DNA from: Mesorhizobium sp. ZC-5
GTDB taxonomy: Bacteria; Pseudomonadota; Alphaproteobacteria; Rhizobiales; Rhizobiaceae
Direction of reading: 5' to 3'
Length of the DNA: 64,000 nucleotides
NCBI RefSeq assembly: GCF_025753855.1
Contig: NZ_JAOWPT010000015.1
Location: forward strand, 1 to 64,000
Shown here: positions 26,783-34,784 of the stretch, piece after piece
How positions within the stretch are numbered: position 1 is the stretch's first letter
How the letters are laid out: the number at the start of each line of letters is the position of its first letter
The notes under the pieces: generated by a model
What the model was told of the DNA's origin: nothing
Seen by the model: only the letters and a program-made list of their open reading frames with translations
The model's database searches: none
Translations under genes and position numbers: made by a program

Positions 26783-27843
26783 CATGCGATCCTTTCGGCT
26801 TCCTTGGTGGCTGTGACGGCCGCGCCGCGCTCGTACCAGTCCTTGCTGCGGTTCACGATCCAGACGACCGACAGCATCACCGGGACTTCGACAAGCACGC
26901 CGACGACGGTAGCGAGTGCAGCTCCGGAGCTGAAACCGAACAGGCTGATGGCAGCGGCGACAGCCAGCTCGAAGAAGTTCGACGCGCCGATCAGTGCCGA
27001 CGGTCCCGCCACACAGTGCTGTTCGCCCGAGATGCGGTTGAGCAGATAGGCCAGCCCGGAATTGAAATAGACCTGGATCAGGATCGGAACGGCCAGCAGT
27101 GCAATGATCATCGGCTGCGCGATGATCTGCTCGCCTTGGAAGCCGAACAGCAGGACAAGCGTCGCCAGAAGCGCGACGAGCGACAACGGCTGCAAGGTCC
27201 GCAGCAGATTGTCGAGTGAGGCCTGGCCGCCAGACGCAAGAAGGCTGCGGCGCACGAGCTGGGCGATGATGACGGGGATGACGATGTAGAGGACCACCGA
27301 CAGGACAAGCGTGTCCCATGGCACCGTGATAGCCGACAGGCCAAGCAACAGACCGACGATCGGGGCAAAGGCGACCACCATGATGGCATCGTTCAGGGCC
27401 ACTTGCGACAGGGTGAAATGTGGTTCGCCCTTCGTCAGGTTCGACCAGACGAACACCATGGCCGTGCAGGGGGCTGCAGCCAGGATGATCAGTCCGGCGA
27501 TGTAGGAATCGATCTGCGCCTCCGGCAGATAGGGTCTGAACAGCCAGCCGATGAAGAGCCAGCCGAGCAGCGCCATCGAGAAGGGTTTCACGGCCCAATT
27601 AATGAAAAGCGTCACGCCAATGCCGCGCCAGTGCTGGCCCACTTCACGCAGTGCGGCGAAGTCGATTTTCAGCAGCATCGGGATGATCATCAGCCAGATC
27701 AACGCCGCCACGGGGATGTTGACCTTGGAGATCTCGGCAGCCCCGATCATTTGGAAGACGCCGGGCATGAGGTGGCCAAGTGCAATGCCGACGACAATGC
27801 ACAGGGCAACCCAAATGGTCAGATAGCGTTCGAATGTCGACAT
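26782..27843 (-). CDS. acr3: Arsenite efflux transporter Acr3
   Basis: A 353-residue, ten-segment membrane transporter of the ACR3 (BART) family. The essential cysteine is in AAPCTAMVFVWSNLTKGEP, and VNIPVAALIWLMIIPMLLKIDF and SNFFELAVAAAISLFG are further family marks. It expels arsenite using the proton motive force. It begins two bases after the stop of the LMW arsC gene and ends in an overlap with the next arsC, so reduction and export are made together. Confidence 0.96.
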   Translation of the reverse strand: MSTFERYLTIWVALCIVVGIALGHLMPGVFQMIGAAEISKVNIPVAALIWLMIIPMLLKIDFAALREVGQHWRGIGVTLFINWAVKPFSMALLGWLFIGWLFRPYLPEAQIDSYIAGLIILAAAPCTAMVFVWSNLTKGEPHFTLSQVALNDAIMVVAFAPIVGLLLGLSAITVPWDTLVLSVVLYIVIPVIIAQLVRRSLLASGGQASLDNLLRTLQPLSLVALLATLVLLFGFQGEQIIAQPMIIALLAVPILIQVYFNSGLAYLLNRISGEQHCVAGPSALIGASNFFELAVAAAISLFGFSSGAALATVVGVLVEVPVMLSVVWIVNRSKDWYERGAAVTATKEAERIA

Positions 27844-27845
27844 GA

Positions 27846-28373
27846 TCAGGCGGCATCCGTGGTCTTGGCGGTCGTTCCTGCAAGTTTACCGATGGCTTTG
27901 AGACGCTGGTCAAGCGCCAGGCGGTCGAGCGAGGCGTGCGGCAAGCTGAGAAAGGCCATGATGCGGTTCTTCATGAACCTGGCGGCAGTGCTGAAGGCCC
28001 GCTCCTTCTCGATGTCGGTGCCTTGTACGTTTGAAGGGTCCTCGATGCCCCAGTGTGCGGTCATCGGCTGGCCCGGCCAGACCGGACAAGTTTCGCCGGC
28101 GGCGTCATCACAGACAGTGAAGACGAAATCCATCTCGGGTGCGCCGGGGACGGCGAACTCGTCCCAGGTTTTGGACCGGAAGCCTTCACTCGGGTAGTCG
28201 AGCGCTTCCAGGACCTTCAGCGCGAATGGATTCACGGTGCCCTTGGGTTGGCTGCCGGCAGAGAATGCGTTGAAACGGCCAGCGCCTTCCTTGCGCAGAA
28301 TGCTTTCGGCAAGGATCGAGCGGGCCGAGTTTCCGGTACACAGGAACAAGACGTTGTAGAGGTGGTCGGTCAT
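27846..28373 (-). CDS. arsC: Arsenate reductase, low-molecular-weight phosphatase type
   Basis: A 175-residue protein with the LMW phosphotyrosine-phosphatase P-loop LFLCTGNSARSILAE (CX5R) near residue 11 and the ArsC-specific FVFTVCDDAAGETCPVWPG, whose cysteines relay electrons in thioredoxin-coupled enzymes. The tail (SLDRLALDQRLKAIGKL) is typical of longer proteobacterial forms. The ATG at 28373 has AAGGAG nine bases upstream; a longer in-frame reading overlaps arsN2 and is not needed. It lies 14 bases after arsN2. Confidence 0.93.
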   Translation of the reverse strand: MTDHLYNVLFLCTGNSARSILAESILRKEGAGRFNAFSAGSQPKGTVNPFALKVLEALDYPSEGFRSKTWDEFAVPGAPEMDFVFTVCDDAAGETCPVWPGQPMTAHWGIEDPSNVQGTDIEKERAFSTAARFMKNRIMAFLSLPHASLDRLALDQRLKAIGKLAGTTAKTTDAA

Positions 28374-28387
28374 TGGGGCAGGCTCCT

Positions 28388-28855
28388 TCAAGATGGGATC
28401 CGGCTCGAGGGTTGGATGTTGTGAGGGATGGGCATCATCAAGAGCACGGCCGTCGATGGACAAAGCGATGAGGCCTGTCTTGTTGAGAGAATCTCTGGCG
28501 GGGCGGCATCGCGCTGGATTCGCTTGAATCCGACAGTCTCGAAGAAGTCCGCGGCTGATGTCGTAAGCAAATAGGCGTCCATAGCGCCATGTGCAGCGGC
28601 ATGCTCCAACAAGCCTTTGGTGATTAGACGGCCAATCCCCTGACCGCGTGCTTGCGGAAGAACGACGATCGAGCGGACGAGCATGCTCCTTCCGTAGAGT
28701 TCGATGCCGCCGTATCCGGCTATCGCACCGTCTCGTTTGAAGCGGAAAAACGAGCGATCGCTTGCGGTCAAATCGTCGGTGGGGAGCTGCTCTGCCTCAA
28801 GGGCGGCAATGAAATCCGCAGCGTCCGGCGCGACCGGTTCGAGATCAACGCTCAT
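28388..28855 (-). CDS. arsN2: GNAT acetyltransferase, ArsN2 type
   Basis: A 155-residue GNAT-fold protein. The acetyl-CoA site is RSIVVLPQARGQGIGRLITKGLLE, followed by AYLLTTSAADFFETVGFKRIQRDAAP and a C-terminal SSLCPSTAVLLMM that is characteristic of the ArsN2 group in arsenic operons. Related ArsN enzymes acetylate arsinothricin; whether this one does is inferred from family and place. It overlaps the arsR stop by four bases (ATGA). Confidence 0.85.
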   Translation of the reverse strand: MSVDLEPVAPDAADFIAALEAEQLPTDDLTASDRSFFRFKRDGAIAGYGGIELYGRSMLVRSIVVLPQARGQGIGRLITKGLLEHAAAHGAMDAYLLTTSAADFFETVGFKRIQRDAAPPEILSTRQASSLCPSTAVLLMMPIPHNIQPSSRIPS

Positions 28856-29199
28856 TGCACCGTGTCCGCAGGTTCACAGCAGGACGGAACGAGGGCAGGG
28901 GCACAAATCGCAGGATTGCCAGCACAACAATCCTCCATCAGGAAGCGGATCAGTCCGGTCAAGGCCTGATACTCGGCGGTGTAGACGATCGATCGGGCTT
29001 CACGCCGGGCTGCGACCAAGCCGCCACGTTCCAGCTCCTTCAAATGGAACGAAACGTTTGACGCCGAGACGCCTGCGGCTTCGGCAATGTTTCCCGCAGC
29101 CATGCCGTCCTGACCTGCCTTCACCAGAAGTCGAACGATCCGGAGACGGGTTTCCTGAGACATGGCACCGAAGGCGATCAGGGCTTGACGTTCATCCAT
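28852..29199 (-). CDS. arsR: Arsenic-responsive repressor ArsR
   Basis: A 115-residue winged-helix repressor with QETRLRIVRLLVKAGQDGM and EAAGVSASNVSFHLKELERGGLV. The recognition helix has no ELCVC site, but the C-terminus is cysteine-rich (EDCCAGNPAICAPALVPSCCEP), as in ArsR types that bind As(III) near their C-terminus. It heads the ars operon and lies beside a divergent gene with an inverted repeat between them, so it probably represses both. Confidence 0.93.
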   Translation of the reverse strand: MDERQALIAFGAMSQETRLRIVRLLVKAGQDGMAAGNIAEAAGVSASNVSFHLKELERGGLVAARREARSIVYTAEYQALTGLIRFLMEDCCAGNPAICAPALVPSCCEPADTVQ

Positions 29200-29219
29200 A
29201 TTTCAACAATCATAGAAAT
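29200..29219. promoter_or_regulatory. Inverted repeat between arsR and the DUF6428 gene
   Basis: ATTTC (29200-29204) and GAAAT (29215-29219) form a spaced inverted repeat directly at the arsR start and 22 bases before the divergent start. It shares the TATTTC/GAAAT half-site with the operator of the other arsR gene at 22112. It is the likely operator for both directions. Confidence 0.5.
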
Positions 29220-29241
29220 GTCAAAACAAGGGATAACGCAG

Positions 29242-29793
29242 ATGCTCACTCCTGACAACCGCGAATTTGAACAACCCCTGAATATCGTGATCGACGACGT
29301 CACCATCGGTGATCTTCTCGGCTTCCTCGGGGATCACAAGGAGAAGCCTTTGGTGTTCAGTTACGACGGGCGGGCGGTGAAGCCCGGCTATCATGTCACC
29401 GAGGTCAAGGCTGGAGCATTTTCGGCCTTGGACTGTGGGGCCAACCCGGAATCCTGGACGGAAGTTTTCATACAGTTGTGGGATGTTGAAGAGGGCGAAC
29501 GGACCCACATGCCTGCAGGAAAATTCGTTGCAATTATCCGCAAGGTGACCGAACACGTTTCGCTCGATATGGATGCAAGGCTCACTTTCGAGGTCAGCGA
29601 CGGCATTGCTCCGATACAGCTTTATCAAGCATTCACGCCGTCCATCGTAAACGGCGAGGTCCATGTGGACCTCTCGCCGAGACCGGCGAGCTGCAAGCCG
29701 CGGGACCGTTGGGTGGCGGAACAGGCGAGGTCGGAATCGTCTTGCTGTGGACCGGCAGCGGGAGAGGGTCAGCAGCCGTGCTGCGGACGGTAG
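29242..29793 (+). CDS. DUF6428 family protein with Cys-rich tail
   Basis: A 183-residue soluble protein. The body has LLGFLGDHKEKPLVFSYDGR, VKPGYHVTEVKAGAFSALDCGAN and WTEVFIQLWD, the marks of DUF6428, a family common beside ars genes and of unknown function. The last 30 residues are unlike the body and carry two CC pairs (SSCCGPAAGEGQQPCCGR), a likely soft-metal or As(III) site. The ATG at 29242 has AAGGGA eight bases upstream and leaves the operator free; in-frame starts at 29185 and 29218 would lie inside it. It is divergent from arsR. Confidence 0.75.
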   Translation: MLTPDNREFEQPLNIVIDDVTIGDLLGFLGDHKEKPLVFSYDGRAVKPGYHVTEVKAGAFSALDCGANPESWTEVFIQLWDVEEGERTHMPAGKFVAIIRKVTEHVSLDMDARLTFEVSDGIAPIQLYQAFTPSIVNGEVHVDLSPRPASCKPRDRWVAEQARSESSCCGPAAGEGQQPCCGR

Positions 29794-29934
29794 CGGTTGG
29801 ATGCTTAAGCTCTGCCGCTGCGACCAGCAAGTGCCCAGGAAGACGGAATACAACCTCATGGTCCCCAAGGAATTACTGCCGGGGCAGCGCCAGACCTGTA
29901 GGAGGAAGTTTCCTACGTGCCTATCTGCAGGCAA

Positions 29935-30051
29935 TTAGTCGCCAGGGTGGAGCCGCTCACGGCTCCGGCTACGATCGTATGCGACCCAGCCAAACGCGCC
30001 TGCGGCGATGGCAAGCGGCAGAACGTACCAAAAGAACACTTCGACAGTCAT
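29935..30051 (-). CDS. Small single-pass membrane protein
   Basis: A 38-residue frame with one membrane helix (VFFWYVLPLAIAAGAFGWVAY) and a basic, charged C-terminus (DRSRSRERLHPGD), giving an N-out topology. A GGGAGG site lies nine bases before the ATG at 30051. No family is recognised. The helix pattern and ribosome site support translation; function unknown. Confidence 0.5.
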   Translation of the reverse strand: MTVEVFFWYVLPLAIAAGAFGWVAYDRSRSRERLHPGD

Positions 30052-30297
30052 TGCTTCAGCCTCCCGGGGGGACGCGCCTCGCCACATAATGTAGTCCAAC
30101 CGCAGCAAGAATCCCACCTGCAGGCTGAGAAGGCTGATCCAGGGCGGCGCTTTCAGTTACCCGGTCCGAATCCCACGAATCTTACCTACAATAGTGCGAA
30201 GCCATTGAAGAACTGAATGCGGCGCTGGAGTCTCGGCAACCGCCTGTGGTCAATCATAAAGCTGATGATCACTGCCGGCGATTTGTCGCCGCAACGG

Positions 30298-30990
30298 TCA
30301 GAGCAAAGCAATCGGCTCGATCATGCTCGGCAGGTCATAGGGCTGCCCGTCCTTGGCCGAAGTGTTAACCTCCCGGCCGACACGGTAGAATTCCAAGTCT
30401 CCGTCGAGGTTTTCGTGCAGCAACTGCTTGGCGTCCGCCGCTGGCGTCTCGGGATCGATCCAGGCATCATAGACATCGGGATCGAGGATGACCGGCTGGC
30501 GATCGTGAAGCTGGCGCATCGTCTCGCCTGCCGGCATCGTGATGATGCAGCAGCTGGTCACGCCGAGCTTGTCGTTGTGCGCCCAGATTCCGGCGAAACT
30601 GAATGGCTGGTGCTCGGGCAGGAAAATGTGCCAGGGGTCACGTCCCTTGTCGGCCGGGCTGATCGTCCACTCGTAGAAGCCATCGGCGGGGATCAGGCAG
30701 CGTTTCAACTTGAACGCATCCTTGAAGGCACCTGAAGTCTCGGTCGTCTCCGCCCGGGCGTTGAACATAGCGCCCTTTTGCAGCTCCTTTGCCCACCACG
30801 GCACCAGCCACCAGCGGCCCTCGCGTAGTTTGTGGCCACCATCCTCGCCTGGCGTAACGAACAAGACATCCTGTGTCGGCGCGATATTGTAGCGCGGCTG
30901 GGTATTGCGTCCGACGTCAGCAGGCGCGGTCAGACGATAGAGCCGGTGGATTTCCGACCAAGGAAGATATCGAGTGTAGCGTCCGCACAT
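30298..30990 (-). CDS. SOS response-associated peptidase (SRAP, YedK/HMCES family)
   Basis: A 230-residue SRAP protein starting MCGRYTRY, where C2 becomes the catalytic residue after removal of the first Met. Other active-site parts are RYNIAPTQD (N), CLIPADGFYEW (E) and ITMPAGETMRQLHDRQPVIL (H). SRAP proteins form a covalent link with abasic sites in single-stranded DNA and shield them at replication forks. It stands alone, about 9 kb from the imu mutagenesis cassette. Length and motifs are complete. Confidence 0.95.
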   Translation of the reverse strand: MCGRYTRYLPWSEIHRLYRLTAPADVGRNTQPRYNIAPTQDVLFVTPGEDGGHKLREGRWWLVPWWAKELQKGAMFNARAETTETSGAFKDAFKLKRCLIPADGFYEWTISPADKGRDPWHIFLPEHQPFSFAGIWAHNDKLGVTSCCIITMPAGETMRQLHDRQPVILDPDVYDAWIDPETPAADAKQLLHENLDGDLEFYRVGREVNTSAKDGQPYDLPSMIEPIALL

Positions 30991-31227
30991 GGCGTCAATC
31001 TGGCAGGGGTGCCTCTTCGCTGCAACTACTCACGTTTCGTCCCCCAAGCGGAAGGTCGCCACACGTTGGTGAATACCTTGGGGTCTATTGGAGACCGTCG
31101 TTCTCCAGCCTTCGAAAGGTAGCAATGCGCCCCAATTTCAGACGTTCACCAAACGCTTGCTACTTCCTATAAGCTGACATCCGCGAGTTGATATGAATGG
31201 GGATGCGCGTGCAGCGCAGGAAAACTA

Positions 31228-32406
31228 GTGACCACGGAAGCATTCAGACCATCGAAGATCCCTGTGTGCCAGCAACAGACGAGAAGGGTTACGCGCCAAT
31301 CCGATGGCGATGCCTTCTACCAGATTTATTCAGGCGGCATGCGTGCTGCCGAAGCAAGCGACAATGCTTGGCACATCGAGCCGGTTCTGGACGGCGGGCA
31401 CCCTTGCGCAAAGGGGTTCATGCCAACTGCGATGATGCAGGGTTTTTTCAGGCAGCAAGCCTTCACGTTCATCGCCTTCCATCGGATCGGCTGGTTTAAG
31501 GGAAACTACCATTCCAGCTGGTGCCCCTTCATCCCTGGCCAAACAAACCATCTGCAGGGACCGGCCGATCTCTGGAGCAATGTAGCGGGCAACATCTCAC
31601 GGGCCCGGACGGCGGGCGACCTCGCAGCTATGGCTCAACCTACCCGTGAGCAGATCGCTGCACGCCTCGATAACCGTACCGAGGCTGAGCGCCTTGCCAG
31701 CTCCATCAGCCTGAGCCTTCGCAACATGGACATCAGCGTGGAGCAGATTGCCGAGTTCTATAACGAGCAACTGGTCAATCATATGGCGTCCGATAGCCTG
31801 GAGGGAAAGCGCTCATCATCGACCCTAGATGAGACCCTGTTCGCTCATGTCCATTCCTTCTTCATGCATCTTGGCGCGGCGCGGGACTATCTTGCGGCCT
31901 TATGCGCGCTCAGGATTGGCAAGGACCCGCAGAAGGTCGATTCATTCGCACGGCTTGCGGAAGCAGTCCGGCCAGAGCATTTTGCTGCAGACGATCTACT
32001 CCAGTTGCTCCAAGCGAGAGGCTACTTTCGGCAAAAGCCGACCAGCTCCGTCAAATTTGAATCGGCTGGCTGGATGGAAGAGGTCACAGACTTGCGGAAC
32101 GAATTCATGCACCGGCGGCCCTATGGCGACCGCTTCATCGAGCGCATGGGTTTCGCCCAACCCATTGACCGCGAAGCTGGCCTGTATCGATATGTCAGAC
32201 CGATTTTGCTCAAAAACGCGGAGGACGATGTACAAAATGTGATTTTGCGCCACTACCGGGAGATGACTGCTCTGTGTCACGCGGCCGCCGCTACATCGGG
32301 AAACGACCTCTCTATACTCACATTGACCGACGCCGAGATTATCTCTGTCGAATTCGAGGGCGAACAAACTGCCCAATCCGCAAGCTCTTCGGACGCGGCG
32401 ACTTGA
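31228..32406 (+). CDS. Uncharacterised protein with HEPN-type RN-x3-H motif
   Basis: A 392-residue soluble protein I do not recognise. The GTG at 31228 has AGGA six bases upstream. The first 134 residues are compositionally odd (many W, H, P, C) and may not be translated: an ATG at 31630 begins a more ordinary helical region (MAQPTREQIAARLDNRTEAE). From there the protein is nearly all helix, and near residue 290 it has VTDLRNEFMHRRPYGD, the R-N-x3-H pattern of HEPN ribonucleases. It lies alone on the plus strand of the putative defence island. HEPN assignment is inference from one motif and the helical setting. Confidence 0.5.
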   Translation: MTTEAFRPSKIPVCQQQTRRVTRQSDGDAFYQIYSGGMRAAEASDNAWHIEPVLDGGHPCAKGFMPTAMMQGFFRQQAFTFIAFHRIGWFKGNYHSSWCPFIPGQTNHLQGPADLWSNVAGNISRARTAGDLAAMAQPTREQIAARLDNRTEAERLASSISLSLRNMDISVEQIAEFYNEQLVNHMASDSLEGKRSSSTLDETLFAHVHSFFMHLGAARDYLAALCALRIGKDPQKVDSFARLAEAVRPEHFAADDLLQLLQARGYFRQKPTSSVKFESAGWMEEVTDLRNEFMHRRPYGDRFIERMGFAQPIDREAGLYRYVRPILLKNAEDDVQNVILRHYREMTALCHAAAATSGNDLSILTLTDAEIISVEFEGEQTAQSASSSDAAT

Positions 32407-33057
32407 GATTGTCGACTCTATTCCGGTTATTCAGTAGGTCGCGGTAGCGCACCAAATGCTGCTTTTCCATTCAGCGATACCCATCGTAGCCTTTCGCTTG
32501 GGCTAGTCTTGGTAATGGTCCCAATAGAACTGGAGGGCATTAAGGAATGGGTGCAATGTTCAGGCGACCACGAAACCTCGGAGTTATCGCTTAGAAGGGA
32601 ATAAATGCCGTTGGCGCACTTGAACGTGCTCCGGTCAGCGTTTCCGAATTATGACAAGCAACTCAGCACTGTTCGCTGAAACGATTGTCCGAAAGGTTGG
32701 ATTGGAACTCGATAGAGTAATCCCTCAATATAGTAGTATGGCGCTATTCTGTTCTCCAGAATTCGAATCTGGATCATCTTGTTGCGGGTATTCTTGAACA
32801 CGCGCACAGTGGGCTTACGCTTCTCGTCCGGAGCGTTCACGAGAAAGAGTTGTGGGACGCCCACGTGTCCCTTTCGCAGGTATTCGTGACTGCGAAGATA
32901 GCGATCACCCATCTGTCTATGTCTTGGCCTCGACCGCGAGCGTCCCTTGGAAAGCCCGCAGCCTCAGGTGCCGGACCGCAGGTGGCCCTTCAGACAGAGT
33001 TACCTGGTCAAAAAGCTGGCCCACGTGGGAACGCGAATGTCTGAAGCAATCCGACCA
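32407..33057. other. AT-richer intergenic region, no firm gene
   Basis: About 650 bases between two convergent HEPN-type genes. A minus-strand frame at 32649-32912 (87 codons, MGDRYLRSHEYL...) has some protein-like character but no ribosome site or known relative. Another minus-strand frame ending with a stop at 32917-32919 (…RLRAFQGTLAVEAKT) looks like the tail of a lost gene. Base composition is lower in GC than the surroundings. The stretch looks like debris of past insertions. Confidence 0.4.
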
Positions 33058-34173
33058 TTAGTCGGCGTTCAGGACGCCTGCCGCTTTCAGGATTGCCCTC
33101 TCGTGTCGCCGCTGAGGGTCTTTCCAGTAGCTGAGCGTTCCGATGTAGCGGACGATGGCATGTTCGTCGGCATCATCTTCGATTGGCGGAATGCGGAGGT
33201 TCAGGAATGTGAAAAGCGCTATGCGGTAAAGCGAGCTTGCAAGTAGCAGCAACGGCACCTCATTGATCGCCAATTGCTCGGCCGTCACTTCGTTCCCGTG
33301 AAGAAAAGCGTTTCGAAGGGCATACGTCCGGTGGCAGAGTTCGGAAGCGACCGTGCGGGCGGTCGTCTGCTTTCCAATCTTAACTTCGACCGCCTGGTCG
33401 GCACACCTCAAATCCAGCCAAACTGCCCTATCGAGAACATTCAGGACCTGAGTCTCACCCACGCTGCCTCCAGGGCCGGGATGAAGCAGGATTTCGAAGG
33501 CGCTAATCCATAGAGTAAGCAACCGGCCGACATCGTAGAAACTGTACTCCAGCCCCCCGGGCATCAACATGGCAGCGCGAGCCATGTTGAGGGAACGGAA
33601 TAGCGCGCGGTCCTCCCAGCTTGCCTCTTCGCAACTGAACCGCCGATGCCACCGGAGGAGGACCTCGTCGAAGAGTGGCCCGTCCACACTATATGGCTCG
33701 ACGGCATGCTGCGGCAGCCCCGCATCGATCTGCCCGCGAAACTTTTCCACGTCGTGCGAGCCGAGCATAGCGGGCGTCTGACCGATCAAGTCCTTACCAT
33801 GTCGGTCGACCATCCACGGATAGATCGAGAAGGTCTCGGCCCACACAGGAGCGCCCATCCCGCCACCGTGTGTCACCTGCAGGGCGCGGGCATTAGGTAT
33901 CGTGGACACGGCTAGGAGGTCCCGAAAACCAGCAATCGCAGAAGTGTTTCGGTACGCTTCCTTGGCCTCTCGCCTGATGATTAGGACCGTTGGGGATACA
34001 GGATCACCGAACGCGTCCGTGAAGCGGTCGAGGAATTCACCGATGCGCGGATGCTCGGCGATTGCGTCAACAATTCGGTTATCGTCGACAGCGGTGACCG
34101 CTATGTCGCCATTACCGATCGGCTCTCGTAGCCTGAGGTTTGGCAGGACCAAGATCGGTATCCACTCACTCAT
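33058..34173 (-). CDS. HEPN-type protein, ApeA-like layout
   Basis: A 371-residue protein. The N-terminal 160 residues are beta-rich (WIPILVLPNLRLREPI, VTAVDDNRIVDAIAEHP). The C-terminal half is helical: LLTLWISAFEILLHPG ... CHRTYALRNAFLHGNEVTAEQL, where R-N-A-F-L-H near residue 286 is the HEPN catalytic pattern. Beta domain plus HEPN resembles ApeA-type abortive-infection proteins, though no close match is claimed. ATGs at 34179 and 34173 both follow GGGGAAGG; 34173 has the better spacing. It lies just after a broken gene on the same strand. Confidence 0.65.
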   Translation of the reverse strand: MSEWIPILVLPNLRLREPIGNGDIAVTAVDDNRIVDAIAEHPRIGEFLDRFTDAFGDPVSPTVLIIRREAKEAYRNTSAIAGFRDLLAVSTIPNARALQVTHGGGMGAPVWAETFSIYPWMVDRHGKDLIGQTPAMLGSHDVEKFRGQIDAGLPQHAVEPYSVDGPLFDEVLLRWHRRFSCEEASWEDRALFRSLNMARAAMLMPGGLEYSFYDVGRLLTLWISAFEILLHPGPGGSVGETQVLNVLDRAVWLDLRCADQAVEVKIGKQTTARTVASELCHRTYALRNAFLHGNEVTAEQLAINEVPLLLLASSLYRIALFTFLNLRIPPIEDDADEHAIVRYIGTLSYWKDPQRRHERAILKAAGVLNAD

Positions 34174-34223
34174 ACCCATACCTTCCCCACATGCAGCGCG
34201 CCCGGGGTACTTGCTTCCCGCCG

Positions 34224-34651
34224 TTATCCACGCGGAACATGCGGTCCGTAATTCGCTTTGCACCCTGGACAATAATATATGATGCGGCCCGCTCCCCCCT
34301 TGCTCCTGTCCTGAACAACCTCCAGCTAGTCCCCTCGCTTTTCGCATTTGGGACAAATCGGCCGACCTTTTGGATTGCCAGCTTCATCCGCGAAGAAGCG
34401 GAACTGCCCGCAGTCGACGAGTTGTATCGCTTTGAAGGGCAATTCAGACCGAAGACGAGAGACTTCTTCATGCTTGTCTCGAATTACGCCTTCAGCCTCG
34501 ACTGGGGCTGCCTTTGCGGTGCAAGGGCATCCATCATCTCAATGATCTTCAGACGAAGCTCGGCCGTGTCGAACTGATGATCGACATCCCGCAACTCCTT
34601 CGCCAGACCGATTGCGGCTGTAATTGTTGCAAGTGCTCCGGCGGCAACCAT
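34224..34651 (-). pseudogene. Broken zinc-ribbon protein gene (frameshift plus stop)
   Basis: The start is normal: GGGAGG, then ATG at 34651, MVAAGALATITAAIGLAKEL, a familiar N-terminal helix of a small prophage/island protein family. After codon DALA, near 34516-34522, the frame is broken by what looks like a one-base loss. The next frame continues the family pattern (EAEGVIRDKHEEVSRLRSEL ... RFFADEAGNPKGRPICPKCEKRGD), meets a TAG at 34326-34328, and then goes on with YYCPGCKANYGPHVPRG to a proper TAA at 34224. With both lesions repaired it is 142 residues with two CPxC zinc knuckles. Two lesions make a sequencing error unlikely. Confidence 0.75.
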
Positions 34652-34784
34652 GGCCATCCTCCCGATCAACGGCATTAAGCATTTACCCAGGCTATGACGA
34701 AGGGCAAGAGCGACGCAGGCCGCACGGCGTAGTCGGTCTCACCTCTGATTATCGGATATAACGTAGATCCGATTCTCCGTGCCG

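Noticed and set aside
26360-27598. A 412-codon minus-strand reading with arsC at its C-terminus
   Set aside because: Only the last 140 residues are ArsC. The rest is acr3 read in another frame, and arsC has its own start and ribosome site.
32649-32912. An 87-codon minus-strand frame as a real gene
   Set aside because: No ribosome site, no family, and a region of apparent debris. Mentioned only in the description of the region.
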